A DNA stretch of 64,000 bases from Axinella damicornis. Taxonomy: Eukaryota > Porifera > Demospongiae > Axinellida > Axinellidae. Position numbers and translations under genes: made by a program. The stretch is taken from positions 6,322,493 to 6,386,492 of the forward strand of contig OZ007515.1 of assembly GCA_963931865.1 (NCBI GenBank), read 5' to 3'. This document shows, one piece after another, positions 29,438 to 41,941 of the stretch. Position 1 is the stretch's first letter; every line of letters begins with the position of its first letter. The notes under the pieces are model-generated. The model had not been told where the DNA came from. It did no database searches and saw only the letters and a program-made list of their open reading frames with translations.

Positions 29438-32400
29438 GGACTTGGCCACTCCCCCGCGTCCTTGGCCACATCCCCAAGGCCTTAGCCACGCTTTGACTTC
29501 GGCCTTGGCTTCGCCCGACGGCCTTGACAACGCCCCAAAGGCCTTGTCCACGCCCCCACGGCCTGGGCCACCCCCCACGGACTTGGCCACGCCCCCACGG
29601 CCTTGGCCACCCCCCCACACACTTGGCCACGCCCCCACGGCCTTGGCCACGCCCCCACAGCCTTGGCCACTCCCAACTGCCTTGGCCCCGCCCCCACGGC
29701 CTTCTAGCCCTCCTTCGGCCTTGACCACATCCCCACGGCTTTAGCCAAGGCCTCTTCCATGCCCCCACAGTCTTGGCCACACCCCCACGGCTTTGTTGCC
29801 GCGCCCACGGCCTTGGCCACGCACCCACGGCCTCGGCCCCGCCCCCACAGACTAGGCCACGCTCCCACGGCCTTGGCCACGTCCCCACGGCCTTGCCTCG
29901 GCCTTTGCCAAGCCCCCACCGCCTTGGCCACGTCCCACGGCCATGGCTACGCCCCCACGGCCACGGCCACGCCCCCACGGCCTTGGCCACGCCACCACGG
30001 CCTTGGCTTCGGCCTTTACTTCGCCCCCACGGCCTTGGCTACGCCCCCACGGGCTTGTCCACTCCCCCACGGCCTTCGCCACGCCCCACGGCCTTGGCTT
30101 TGGCCTCGGCTTTACCTCCAAGGCTTTGACCACGCCCCCGCAGCCTTGGGCACGCCCCCACGGCTTTGGCCACCCCCACAGCCTTGGCCACTCCGCACGG
30201 ACTTGGCCACGCCCCCACGGACTTGGCCACCCCCCACGGCCTTGGCCACGCCCCCACGGCCTCTACCCCACCCCACGGTCTTGGTCACTCAACCATGGCT
30301 TTGGCCACGCCCCTACAGCCTAGGCCATAAACCCATGGAGTTTGCCGCGCCCCCACGGCCTTGGCCCCGCCCCCACAGCCTTGGCCACGCCTCCATGGCC
30401 TTGGCCAAGCCCCAACTGCCTTGGCCACACCCCTTCGGTCTAGGCCACAACCTTACAGCCTTCGGCACGCCCCCGCAGCCTTGGCCACGCCACCACGGCC
30501 TTGGCCACGCCACCACGGCCTTGGCTTCGGCCTTTACTTCGCCCCCACGGCCTTGGCCACGCCCCCACGGGCTTGTCCACTCCCCCACGGCCTTCGCCAC
30601 GCCCCACGGCCTTGGCTTTGGCCTCGGCTTTACCTCCAAGGCTTTGACCACGCCCCCGCAGCCTTGGGCACGCCCCCAGGCTTTGGCCACCCCAACAGCC
30701 TTGGCCACTCCGCACGGACTTGGCCACGCCCCCACGGACTTGGCCACCCCCCACGGCCTTGGCCACGCCCCCACGGCCTCTACCCCACCCCACGGTCTTG
30801 GTCACTCACGCATGGCTTTGGCCACGCCCCTACAGCCTTGGCCATAAACCCATGGAGTTTGCCGCGCCCCCACGGCCTTGGCCCCGCCCCCCACAGCCTT
30901 GGCCACGCCTCCATGGCCTTGGCCAAGCCCCAACTGCCTTGGCCACACCCCTTCGGTCTAGGCCACAACCTTACAGCCTTCGGCACGCCCACGCAGCCTT
31001 GGCCACGCCACCACGGCCTTGGCTTCGGCCTTGGCCTCGCCTCCATGTCCTTGTCCACTCCCCAACGGCCTTTGCCACGCCTCCACGGCCTTTGCAACAC
31101 ACCCACGGCCTTGGCATCGCCCCCACGGACTTGACTGTGCTGCCGCGGGCTTGGCCACGCCCCCACGGCTTTGGCCACGCCCCCACGGCCATGACTACGC
31201 CCCATGCAGAATTGACCATTTCCCACGTCCTTGGCCACGCCCTACGGCCTTGGCACCGCCCCCACGGCCCGGCTTTGGCCACGCCCCCACGGCCATAACT
31301 ACGCCCCATACGGCATTGGCCATTCCCCACGTCCTTGGCCACGCCCTACGGCCTTGGCACCGCCCCCACGGCCTTGGCCACGCCGCAACGCCTTGGCCAT
31401 GCCACCAAGGCCTTGGCCACGCCCCTACGGCCTTGGCCACGCCCCCACGGCCTTGGCCCCGCCCCCACGGCTTTGGCCACGCCCCCACGGCTTTGGCTAC
31501 GGCCTTGGCCAAGCCCCCACAGCCTTGGGCCCGCCCACACGCCTTGGACACGCCACCACGGCTTTGGCTTCGGCCTTGGCCTCGCCTCCATATCTTTGTC
31601 CACGCCCAAACAACCTTGGCCACATTCCCACGGCCTTGGCAACACACCCACGGCCTTGGCATCGCCCCCACGGACTTGACTGCGCCGCCGCGGGCTTAGC
31701 CACGCTCCCACGGTTTTGGCCATGACCTCACGGCCATGATCACGCCCCATACGGCATTGGCCATTCTCCCACGGCCTTGGCCACGCCCCACGGCCTTGGC
31801 TCCGCCCCCAAGGCCTTAGCAACGCCTTGGCCATGCCACCACGACCTTGGCCACGCCCCAACGGCCTTGGCCACGCTCCCACGGCCTTGGCCCCGCCCCC
31901 ACGGCTTTGGCCACGCACCCACGGCCTTGGCCACGAGCTTGGCCAAGTCCCCACCGCCTTGGGTCCGCCCCCTCGGTCTTGGCCACGAACCCACGGCCTT
32001 GGCCACGCCTCCACGGCCTTGGTTTCGGCCTTGGCCTCGCCCCCACGGCCTTGGCCATGCCGTCTTGTCTTTGGCCACGCCCCTTCGGCCTTGGCAACGC
32101 CCCCACGGCCTTGGCTCCGCCCCCACGGCTTTGGCCACGCACCCACGGCCTTGGCCACGGGCTTGGCCAAGCCCCCACCGCCTTGGGTCCGCCCCCACGG
32201 TCTTGGCCACGAACCAACGGCCTTGGCCACGCCTCCACGGCCTTGATTTCGGCCTTGGCCTCGCCCCCACGGCCTTGGCCATGCCGTCTTGTCTTTGGCC
32301 ACGCTCCTTCAGCCTTGGCAACGCCCCCACGGCCTTGGCAACGACCCCACGGTCTTCGCCACCACCCAAACAGTCTTAGCTTTGGCCTCGGATCGCCTCC

Positions 32401-35400
32401 ACGGCCTTGACCACGCCCATGCGACTTTGGCCACGCCCCCACGGATTTGGCCACGCCCCCACTGCCTTGGCCACGCCCCCACGGCCTTGGCCACGCCCTC
32501 ACGGACTTGGCCACGCCCCCACGACCTTGGCCACTCCTCAAGACCTTAGCCACGCCTTGACTTTGGCCTTGGTTTCGCCCCCACGGCCTTGACCACGCCC
32601 CAAAGGCCCTGTCCACGCCCCCTCGGCCTGGGCCCCCCCCACGGCATTGGCCATGCCGTTTTGTCTTTGGCCACGCCCCTTCGGCCTTGGCAACACCCCC
32701 ACGGCCTTGGCAACGACCCCACGGTCTTCGCCACCACTCCTACAGCCTTAGCTTTGGCCTCGGATCGCCTCCACGGCCTTAACCACGCCCATGCGACTTT
32801 GGCCACGCCCCCACGAATTTGGCCACGCCCCCACTGCCTTGGCAACGCCCCCACGGCCTTGGCCACGCCCTCACGGACTTGGCCACGCCCCCACGACCAT
32901 GGCCACTCCCCAAGACCTCAGACACGCCTTGACTTTGGCCTTGGTTTTGCCCCCACGGCCTTGACCACGCCCCAAAAGCCCTGTCCACGCCCCCTCGGCC
33001 TGGGCCCCCCCCCCACGGCCTTTGCCACGCCCCCACGGCCTTGGACACGCCACCACAGCCTTGGCCACGCCTACTGCCTTTGCCTCACCCCCACGGACTT
33101 CTAGCTCTCTTTCGGCCTTGGCCACGCCCCCACGGAATTGACCAAGGCCTTGGCCACGCCCTCACAGTCTTGGCCACACCCCCACTGCTTGATCGCCGCA
33201 CCCAAGGCCTTGGCCATGCCCCACGGCCTTGGCACCGCCCCCTCAGTCTTGGCCACAACCCCACGGCCTTGGCCACGCCCCCACAACCTTGGTAGCGACC
33301 CCCCGGTCTTTGCTCAACCCCCACGGTCTTGGCCACGCCCGGCGCCCCCACGGTCATGGCCACGTTCCCTTGGCTTTGGACACATCCCCACGGCTTTGCC
33401 ACGCCCCACGGCCTTGACCCTACCCCTACGGCCTTGGCTACGGCCCTACGGCCTTGGCCACGCCCCCACGGCCTAGACCACCACCCCTCGGCCTTGGCGA
33501 CGCCCCCACGGACTTGGCCACGCCCCTACGGCCTTGGCCACTTCCCCACGGCTTTGGCCACGCCCCCACGGCCTTGGCTACGCCTCCAAAGCCTCTCCAC
33601 GGTCTTCGCCACGACCCCAACGCCTTGGCTTTGGCCTCGGCTTCTCCCCCGTGGCCTTGACCTCGCCTCCGCGGCCTTGGCCACGCCCCCACGCCTTTGG
33701 CCACCCCCCACGGTCTTGGTTACGCCCCCACGGCCTTGGCTACGCCCCCACGGCTTAGGCCACCTCCCCACGGCCTTGGCCACGCCCCCACGGCATTGGC
33801 TACCTTCCCACGGCCTTCCCACGGCCTTCGCCACGCCACCACGGCCTTAGCTTTGACCTCGGCTTCGCTCCCACGGCCTTGGCCACGCCCCCACGGGCTT
33901 GACCACCATCCACGGCCTTGGCCCCGCCCCCACGGCCTTGGCCACGCCCCCACGAACTTGGCCACGCCCCCACGTCCTTGGCCACGCAACCACGGCCTGG
34001 TTTCGGCCTTGGCCTCGCCCACACGGGCTTGGCCACGCCTCCACGGATTTGGACACGCCCCTACTGCCTTGGCCACGCCCCCACGGCCTTGGCCACGCCC
34101 CCAAGGACTTGGCCACGCCCCAATGGCCTTGGCCACGCCTCCACGGACTTGGCCACGCCCCACGGTTTTGTAGTCGCCCCCATGGACTTGACCACACTGC
34201 CGCGGGCTTGTCCACGCCCCCACGGGTTTGGCCACGCCCCGATGGCCCTGGCCACGCCCCACACGGCCTTGGCCACGCCTCACGGCTTTGGCTACGCCTC
34301 CATGGCCTTAGCCAAGCTCCCACGATTTTGGCCACGCCGCAACGCCTTGTCCATGCCACCACCGCCTTGGCCACGCCCCAACGGCCTTGGCTACGCCCCG
34401 ACGGCCTTGAACCAGCCTCCACGGCCTTGGCCATGCCCCTACCACCTTGGGCACGCTCCCATGGCCTTGGCCTCGCCCCCACGGCCTAGGCCACGCCACC
34501 ACGGCCTTGGTTTCGGCCTTGTCCTCGCCCTCACGGCCTTGGCAACGCCCCCACAGCCTTCGCCATGCCTCGACGGCCTTAGCTTTGGCCTCGACTTTGC
34601 CCTCACGGCCTTGATCACGCCCCCGCGAACTTGGTCACGCCCCCACGGCTTTGGCCACGCCTCACACCCTTGGCCACGCCTCCACGGACATGGCCACGCC
34701 CCCACGGTCTTGGCCACGCCCTCACGGCCTTTGCCACGCCCAACTGCATTTGCCCTGCCCCCACAGCCTTCTAGCCCCCTTCGGCCTTGGCCACGCTCCC
34801 ACGTCCTTGGCCAAGGCGTTGGCCATGCCCCCACGGTCTTGGCTACACCCCCTCGGCTTTGGCACCGCACCCAACGCTTTGGCCACGCCCCCACAAACTT
34901 GGCCCCCCTACACGGACTTGGCCACGCTCCCGCGGCATTGGTCACGCCCACACGGCCTTGGCCACGCCCCACGGCCTTGCCACGACCCCACGGCCTTGTC
35001 TCCGCCCCCACGGTCTTAGCCACGCCCCCACAGCCTTGGCCACGTTCCAACGGCTTTGGCCACGCCCCTACGGCCTTGGCCACGCCTCCATGGCCTAGGC
35101 CCCGCTTCCACGGCTTTGGCCACGCCCCATCTGCCTTGGCCACGCCCCCACGGCCTTGGCCACGCCTTTGCTTTGACCTTGGCTTCGCCCCCACGGCCTT
35201 GACCACGCCCCATTGGCTTTGGCCACGCCACCACGGCCTTGTCCACGACCCCACGGCCGCCCCCTTCGACTTGAACACGCCCCCACGGCCTTGACCACGT
35301 CCCTACGGCCTTGGCCAGGCCTCCACGGCCTTGTTTTCGGCCTTAACTTTGCCCCCACGGACTTGACCACGCCCGCACGGCCTTGGCTAGCACCAACCGC

Positions 35401-38400
35401 TTAGGCATCGGCTTTGGTCTCGCCCACTCGGCCTTGGCCACGGCTTTTGCCAAGCCCCAACTCCATGGGCCACGCCCCCACGGGCTTGGCTACGCCCCCA
35501 CGGCCTTGGCCACGACCCCGCAGCCTTGGCCACGCCACCACGATATTGGCTTCGGCCTTGGCCACGCCCCTACGGCCTTGGACACGCCCCCACGGCCTTG
35601 GCCACGCCCCCACGGCCTTTGCCACTCCTCGACGGACTTGGCCACACCCAGTCGGCCTTGGCCATGCCACCACGGCCTTGGCTTCCTCCTTGACCTCGCC
35701 CCCACGGCCTTGGCCACGCCCCCACGGCCTTAGCCACGACCTCACGGCCTTGGCCAATCCCCCACTGCCTTTGCACCTCCCCTACATCATTGGTAACGCC
35801 CCCACGGTCTTGGCAGCGCCCCCACGGTTTGGCCTCGTCCCCACGGCCTTGGCCACGCCCACGTCCTTGGCCCTCGCCCAACGGTCTTGGCCACACCCCC
35901 ACGGTCTTGGCTACACCCCCATGGCTTTGGCCACCTCCCCACGGCCTTGGCCACAACCCAACGGCCTTGGCTACGCCCCCACGGACTTGGCCACGCCCTC
36001 ACGGCCTTGGCCACGTACCCACGGCCTTGGCCACGCCCCCACGGCCTTGGCTTCGGCCTTGCCATCGCCTTGACCACGCACTCACCGCCTTGGTAACGCC
36101 CCCACGGCCTTGGCTTCGGCCTTGGCCTCGCTCCCAAGGCCTTGGCCACGCCCTCACGGCTTTGGCTCCGCCTCAACGGCCTTTGCCTCGGCTATTGCCA
36201 AGCCCCCACGGCCATGGCCGCGTCCCACGGCCTTGGCCACGCCCCAACGGACTTGGCCATGCCCCCAAGGCCTTGTCAACGCCCCCACGGTTTCGCCACG
36301 CTCCCACGGCCTTGGCTTTGGCCTCGGCTTCTCCCCCTCTGCTTTGACTACAACCACGCGGCCTTGGCCACGCCCCCACGGCTTTGGCCACCCCCCACGG
36401 ACTTGGCCAAGCCCCCACGGACTTGGCCACGCCCCCACGGCCTAGGCTACGCCCCCACGGCCTTATTATTAGTGTTAGGGTTAGAGATAGGATTAGTTCT
36501 CACGGCCTTGGCCACGTCCCCACGGCCTTGGACTAGCCACCACGGCCTGAGCCACGCCCCCAAGACCTTGGCCACTGCCTTGGCCTCGCCCTCAAGGCCT
36601 TGGCCACGCCCCCACGGCCTTGGCCCCGCCCTCACGGCTTTGGCCACGCCGCCAGGGCCTTGGCCACGCATCCACGGCTTTGGCCACGCCCCCACGGCCT
36701 GGCAATTTCTCCACGGCCTTGGCCACATCCCCCCGGCATTGGCCATGCCCCCATAGCCTTGGCTAAGCCCCAAGGCTTTAGGGTTAGGGTTAGGGTTAGC
36801 TCTGACGGTCTTGTCTACGCCACCAAAGCCTTGGCAACGCCCACATAGCTTTGGCCACGCCCCTATGGCCTTGGCCTAGCCCCCACGACCTTGGCAATGC
36901 CCCCAAGATCTTGGCCACGCCCCCACGCCCTTGGCCACGTCCCCACGGCCTTGGCCACGCCCCCAAAGCCTTGGCCACGCCCCCAAGGCTACCCTAGGGC
37001 CTTGACCACGCCCTCACGTCCTTGGCCACGCCCCCACGGCCTTGGCAACCCCTTTGCGGCCTTTGCCACACCCCCACGGCATTGGGCATGCCGCCACGGC
37101 CTTTGTTATGCCCCCACGGCCTAAGGGTTAGGGTTAGGGTTAGCCCCCACGGCCTTTGCCACGCCCCCAAGGCCTTGGCCACGCCCCAACGGCCTTGGCA
37201 ACGCCACCAAGGCCTTGGCCACGCCCCCAAGGCATTGGCCACGCCCCCAAGACTTTGGCCACGCCCCCACGGCCTTGGAAACGTCCCCAATACCTTGACC
37301 ACGCCCCCACGGCTTTGGCCACGCCCCCACGGCCTTGGCTGCGCCCCACGGCCTTGGCCTAGCACCCACGGTCTTGGCCACGCCCCCAAGACCTTGGCCA
37401 CGCCCCCACGGCCTTAACCTCGCACCCAAGGCCTTGACCACGCCCCCACGGTTTGGCCTAGCCCCCACGGCCTTGGCCCCGCCCCCAAGGACTTGGCCAC
37501 GCCCACAATGCCTTGGCCACGCCCCCAAGGCCTTGGCCACACCCCCACGGCCTTGGCCATACAACCACGGCCTAGGCAAAGCCCACAAAGCCTTGGCCAC
37601 TCCCCCAAGGACTTGGCCACGCCCACAAGGCTTTGGCCACGCCCCCAAGACCTTGGCCACGCCCACACGGCCTTGGCCATGCCCCCTCGGCCTTGGATAC
37701 GCCCCCACGGCCTTAAGGTTAGGGTTATGGTTAGGGTTAGCCCTCACGGCTTTGGCCACGCCCCCAACGCTTTGGCTACGCCCCCACGGCCTTGGCCTAA
37801 CCCCCACGGCCTAAGCCACAATCCCAAGACCTTGGCCACGCCCCCACGGCCTTGGCCACGCTTCCAAGGCCTTGGTCACACCCCCATGGCTACCCAACGG
37901 CCTTGGTCCCGCACTCACGGCCTTGGCCACGCCTCCAAGTCCTTGGCCACGCACTCACGACCTTGGCCACGCCCCGACGGCCTTGGCAACACCTCCACGG
38001 CCTTGGCCACGCCCCCACGGCCTTGGCCATGCCCCCAGAGCGTTGGCTACGCCCCACGACCTTAGGGTTTGGGTTAGGGATAGCCCTTACGGATTTGGCC
38101 ACGCCCCCAAGGCCTTTGCCACGCCCCCACGGCCTTGGCCACACCCCCACCGCTATGGCCACGCCCCCACAGCCCTGGCCTTGCCCCCACGGCCTTGGCT
38201 ACGCCCCCATGGCCTTTGGGTTAGGGTTAGGGCTAGGGTTATGGTTAGCTCTCGCGGCCTTGGCTACGCCCCCAAGGCCTTCACCACGTTGGCCACGCCC
38301 CCACAGCCTTGGCCTAGCCCCCACATCCTTGGCTACGCCCCAAAGACCTAGCCACGCCCCACGGCTTTGCCAACGCCCCCACGGCCTTGGCAACGCCCAC

Positions 38401-40155
38401 AATGCCTTGGCCACGTTCCCCTGGCCTTGGCCACCCCCCGAAGGGTTTTAACACGCCCCCACGGCCTTGGAAACGGCCCCACGGCCTTGACCACGACCCC
38501 ACGGCCTTGGCCACGCCTCTACGGCCTTGGCCACGTCCCCAAAGCCTTGGCCACGTCCCCAAAGCCTTGGCCACGCCTCTACGGCCTTGGCCACGTCCCC
38601 AAAGCCTTGGCCACGCCCCCGCGGATTTGGCCACGCCCCCACGGCCTTGGACACGCCATCACAGCGTTGGCCACGCCACCAAGGCCTTGGCCACGCCCCC
38701 ACGGCCTTGGCCATGCCCCCACGGCCTTGGCCTAGCCCCCATGGCCTTGGCCATGCCCCCAAGACTTTGGTCACGCCCCCAAGAACTTGGCCACGCCTTC
38801 AAGGCCTTGGCTACGCCCCCACGGCCTTGGTCACGCTACAACGGCTTTGGTCACGCCCCCAAGGCCTTGTCCACGCCCCAACGGCCTTGGCCACGCCCCC
38901 AAGGCTTTGGCCACGCCCCCACGGCCTTGGAAACGGCACCACGGACTTGACCACGCCCCCACGGCCTTGGCCACGCCCCCTAGTCATTGGCCACGCACCA
39001 CGGCTACCCCACAGCCTTGGCCACGCCCTCACGGCATTGGCCAGGCCCCCATGACCTTGGCCACGCCACCATGACCTTGGCCACTCCTCCACGGCCTTGG
39101 TAACCCCTGTACGGCCTTGGCCACGTCCCCACGGCCTTGACCATGCCCCCAAGGCCTTGGATACTTTTCCACGGCCTTAGGGATAGGGTAAGGGTTAGCC
39201 CTCACAGCCTTGGCCAAGCCCCCAAGGCCTTGGCCACGCGTACACGGCCTTGGCCACGCCCCCACGGCCTTGGCCACTCCACCAAGGCCTTGGCCAACCC
39301 CCACGGCCTTGGCCACGCCCCCAAGGCTTTGGCCACATTTCCGCGGCCTTGGAAACGGCCCCACGGCTTTGACCACGTCCCCACGGCCTTGGCCACGCCC
39401 CTACGGCCTTGGCCGCGCCCCCTAGGCCTTGGCGACGTTCCCCATGGCTACCCCACGGCCTTGGCCACGCTCTCACAACCTTGGCCACGCCCCCAAGTCC
39501 TTGGCAACGCCACCACGGCCTTGGTCACACCCCAACGGCCTTGGCAACCCCTCTACGGCCTTGGCCACGCCCCCACGGCCTCGGCCACACCTGCACGGCC
39601 TTGGCTGTGCCCCTTCGGCCTTGGCTAATCCCCCACGTCCTCAGGGTTAGGGTTAGGTTAGGGTTAGCACTCACGGCCTTGGCCACGTCCCCAAGGGTTT
39701 GGCAACGCCCCAAGGCTTTGGCCACGCCCCAACGGACTTGGAAACGGTCCCACGGCCTTGACCACATTCCCACGGCCTTGGCCTAGCATTCACGGTCTTG
39801 GCCACGCGTGCAAGACTTTGGCCACGCCTCCACGGCCTTGGCCAAGCCCCTACGGCCTTGGCCACGCCCCCACGGCCTTGGCCTAGCCCCCACGGACTTG
39901 GCCACGCCCCCACAACCTTGGTCACGCTCGATGTCTTGGCCACGCCCCAAAGGCCTTGGCCACGCCCCCACGGCCTTGGCCGCGCCCCCAAGCCTTGGCC
40001 ACAACCCCACGGGCTCGGCCACACCCCCAAGACTTTCGCCACGCCACCACGGCCTTTGCCACACCCCCACGGCCTTGGCAACCCCTCTACGGCTTTTGTC
40101 ACACCCCCATGGCCTTGGACATGCCCACAAGGCCTTGGTTACTCCCCACGGCCTT
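29438..40155. repeat. 20-bp GC-rich minisatellite, block 2
   Basis: Continues block 1 in the same orientation and phase after the copia insertion. Larger duplications are visible: for instance the segment around CGCCCCCGCAGCCTTGGGCA occurs near 30133 and 30651, about 520 bp apart. From 36.47 kb the array changes character: short TTAGGG tracts appear near 36472, 36780, 37128, 37714, 38062, 38217, 39179, 39644 and 40157, usually as CACGGCC then TTAGGG repeats then CCCTCACGG. Confidence 0.95.
36472..36502 (+). repeat. first interstitial telomeric tract in the array
   Basis: GTGTTAGGGTTAGAGATAGG marks the transition from telomere-free to telomere-punctuated minisatellite. Later tracts in this block are cleaner, with up to three or four perfect TTAGGG units. 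Confidence 0.8.
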
Positions 40156-40160
40156 AGGGT

Positions 40161-40376
40161 TAAGGTTAGTATCTCCGAGCGCGAAGCGCGAGCTTCGTTC
40201 TCGTCGTCTGAGATGCTCCCGACGTCAGCGGGGAGCCGGCTGCAATCTTCGGCGATCGGCAAAGTTGCTGGACGCTTCCGAGAAGCGGGTGTGGTAGTCA
40301 TCATCGTAGTCGGCGGCAAACTGCGGCGCTTGCGATGAAGACACTTGAAGGTTGACAGCCGAATTGGTTTAAACAA
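40161..40376 (-). pseudogene. 5' start of a second Penelope-like copy, truncated by the array
   Basis: An ATG at 40376, two bases after the hammerhead-like motif, opens a frame of about 70 residues (MFKPIRLSTFKCLHRKRR, then a Ser/Thr/Pro-rich stretch and SISDDENEARASRSE). It then runs into TTAAGG/TTAGGG sequence and the minisatellite. Position after a terminal ribozyme-like motif and downstream of a complete GIY-YIG domain fits the N-terminus of the next head-to-tail copy, a common PLE arrangement. Homology to known PLE N-termini is not established. Confidence 0.45.
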
Positions 40377-40377
40377 A

Positions 40378-40426
40378 CTTATCTCGATATTTCGGAAAGA
40401 AGTGCTCCTTCTTCAGGAGATATAAG
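40378..40426 (-). ncRNA. candidate PLE-type hammerhead ribozyme motif
   Basis: On the minus strand, stem-I strand CTTATATCTC is followed by core CTGAAGA, a stem II (GGAG...TTCC), GAAA, a very short stem III with cleavage triplet ATC, and the complementary stem-I strand GAGATAAG. All invariant bases of the hammerhead core (CUGANGA, GAAA, NUH) are present. Penelope-like elements are known to carry hammerheads with a minimal stem III in their terminal repeats. Cleavage would be predicted after ATC. Confidence 0.6.
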
Positions 40427-40804
40427 TGAGTGACTCAAGGGTGAGTCTTTATATACCATGGCTGTCATACATAGGGTGATACAGAAACAGGAAGTAAGTG
40501 ATGATGCTGAATGACGTTTGGAATGTAAAGTTCAACATAGTGTGACAGAGTTCGGGATGGAATGGAATGTCAGGAATGGGTGCACCTGACATAGAATTGT
40601 GACTTAGAAAAATTAGAAGGGGTGGGTGATACAGGTTTAGGGAGTGCACAGACAACATACATGCATCAACTGAGTGGCCATAGGGCTCTTCCTAGCTAGG
40701 TGATGTTCAGTGGAAAGATTCCCACCACGTAAAAGATACAAGCCAAGGACTTAGTGCCTAGTCTGTATGCGTACAAATGGGGGGATTTCCAACTACCCAG
40801 AACT

Positions 40805-41941
40805 CTAGTGAATAGAGTACTGAGAGTTGAGGCCGTGGGGGAGAATTGAATTGAGTGCCTTGATCCAATGTATCTCACGTGTTAGGAGCCTCTGTTGGGG
40901 ACAGTGTTCCAAGGGGAGAATCCAGGCATCTGAGCTGAAGTCGTGGCCTCTGGAAGAGAAGTGGCGGTAGATGGGCCAGCTCTTCTTCATCCGCGCTGCA
41001 GATCTGTGGACACGGAAACGGCATTTGAGAGTTTTAGATGTCTGTCCAACATACATTTTGGAGCATTTCGAACAGACTATGCAGTAGATGAGGTTTGTGC
41101 TGTTACACGTAAAGGAGTCAGATAGGTGGAAGGGTTGTTTGGTAGTGGAGCAGTGGATGACGTTGTAGGAGAGGAGTCTGGGACAGGTTAGACATAGAGG
41201 GTGGCGACAGGGTTTAACTCTGGGGGTGAGTAAACTTATCTGCAGTGGGATGTCTGTGGTGGGGGGAGGGGGGTCTCCTGTGGTAACCGCTCTCACGATG
41301 TGGTTGGAAAGGGCCCGGTCACGTCTGAAACTGAGCTGGGGGGTGGAGAATAGTTGGTTGAGGTGATTATCTTGGGAGATGAGATCCCAATGAAGGGTAA
41401 GGGTTTTGTGGAGGTGCTGTAGGGAAGGTGAGTAGGTGGTGATGAATCTTGGAGTGATGGCATTGGGGTGAGGGTTAGGGTTAGGGTAAGGGTTAGGGTT
41501 AGGGTTAGGGTTAGGGTGAGGGTTAGGGTAAGGGTTAGGGTTAGGTTTAGGGTAAGGGTTAGGGTTAGGGTTAGGGTTGGGGTGAGGGTTGAGGTGGGGG
41601 ATGGATGGGGGTTGGATGTAGTGGTTCCTAAGGCTGTATAGGACGGAGGCAAGGAGTGGGTCTACAAAGGACTTAGGGTAACCTCTGCAGAGGAGGTGGT
41701 GTCTGAAAGTGGAAATTGTGGATTCAAATTTAGCCTGGCTGGAGTTAGACCTAAGGATCCTGATGGCTTCCCCCCTAACTAGGCCCTTGAATGCTTCCTT
41801 GGGGTGACAGGATGAGAAATGCATGTATTGGAAGGTGTTGGTCGGTTTGAAGTGGGTTTCTATGTCTAGGATACCGGTCTCACTAAATCTGCTTCCCTTG
41901 TATATCCTAGTGTCCAGGAATTCCACGCTGTCCTCGACCTT
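40805..41941 (-). pseudogene. Penelope-like retroelement: RT end and GIY-YIG endonuclease
   Basis: About 376 codons, 5'-truncated by the array at about 41940. Residues 6-100 are the end of a PLE reverse transcriptase (SVEFLDTRIYKG, HFKPTNTFQYMHFSSCHP). A 46-residue Pro-Asn repeat (118-163) follows, encoded by degenerate telomeric DNA; then the canonical linker FITTYSPSLQHL, a zinc-type cluster (C247, C252, C255), and the GIY-YIG nuclease: LIYCIVC at 286-292, YVG at 299-301, arginines near 310-315, and the catalytic glutamate E358 (TREIHW). Without the reverse transcriptase core it cannot be active. The nuclease domain looks intact. Confidence 0.88.
41471..41596 (+). repeat. longest telomere-like tract, inside the PLE reading frame
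   Basis: About 125 bp of TTAGGG with TAAGGG, TGAGGG and TTTAGGG variants. On the minus strand it is translated in frame as Pro-Asn/Pro-Tyr/Pro-His repeats within the PLE ORF. No stop codon or frameshift interrupts it. Confidence 0.9.
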
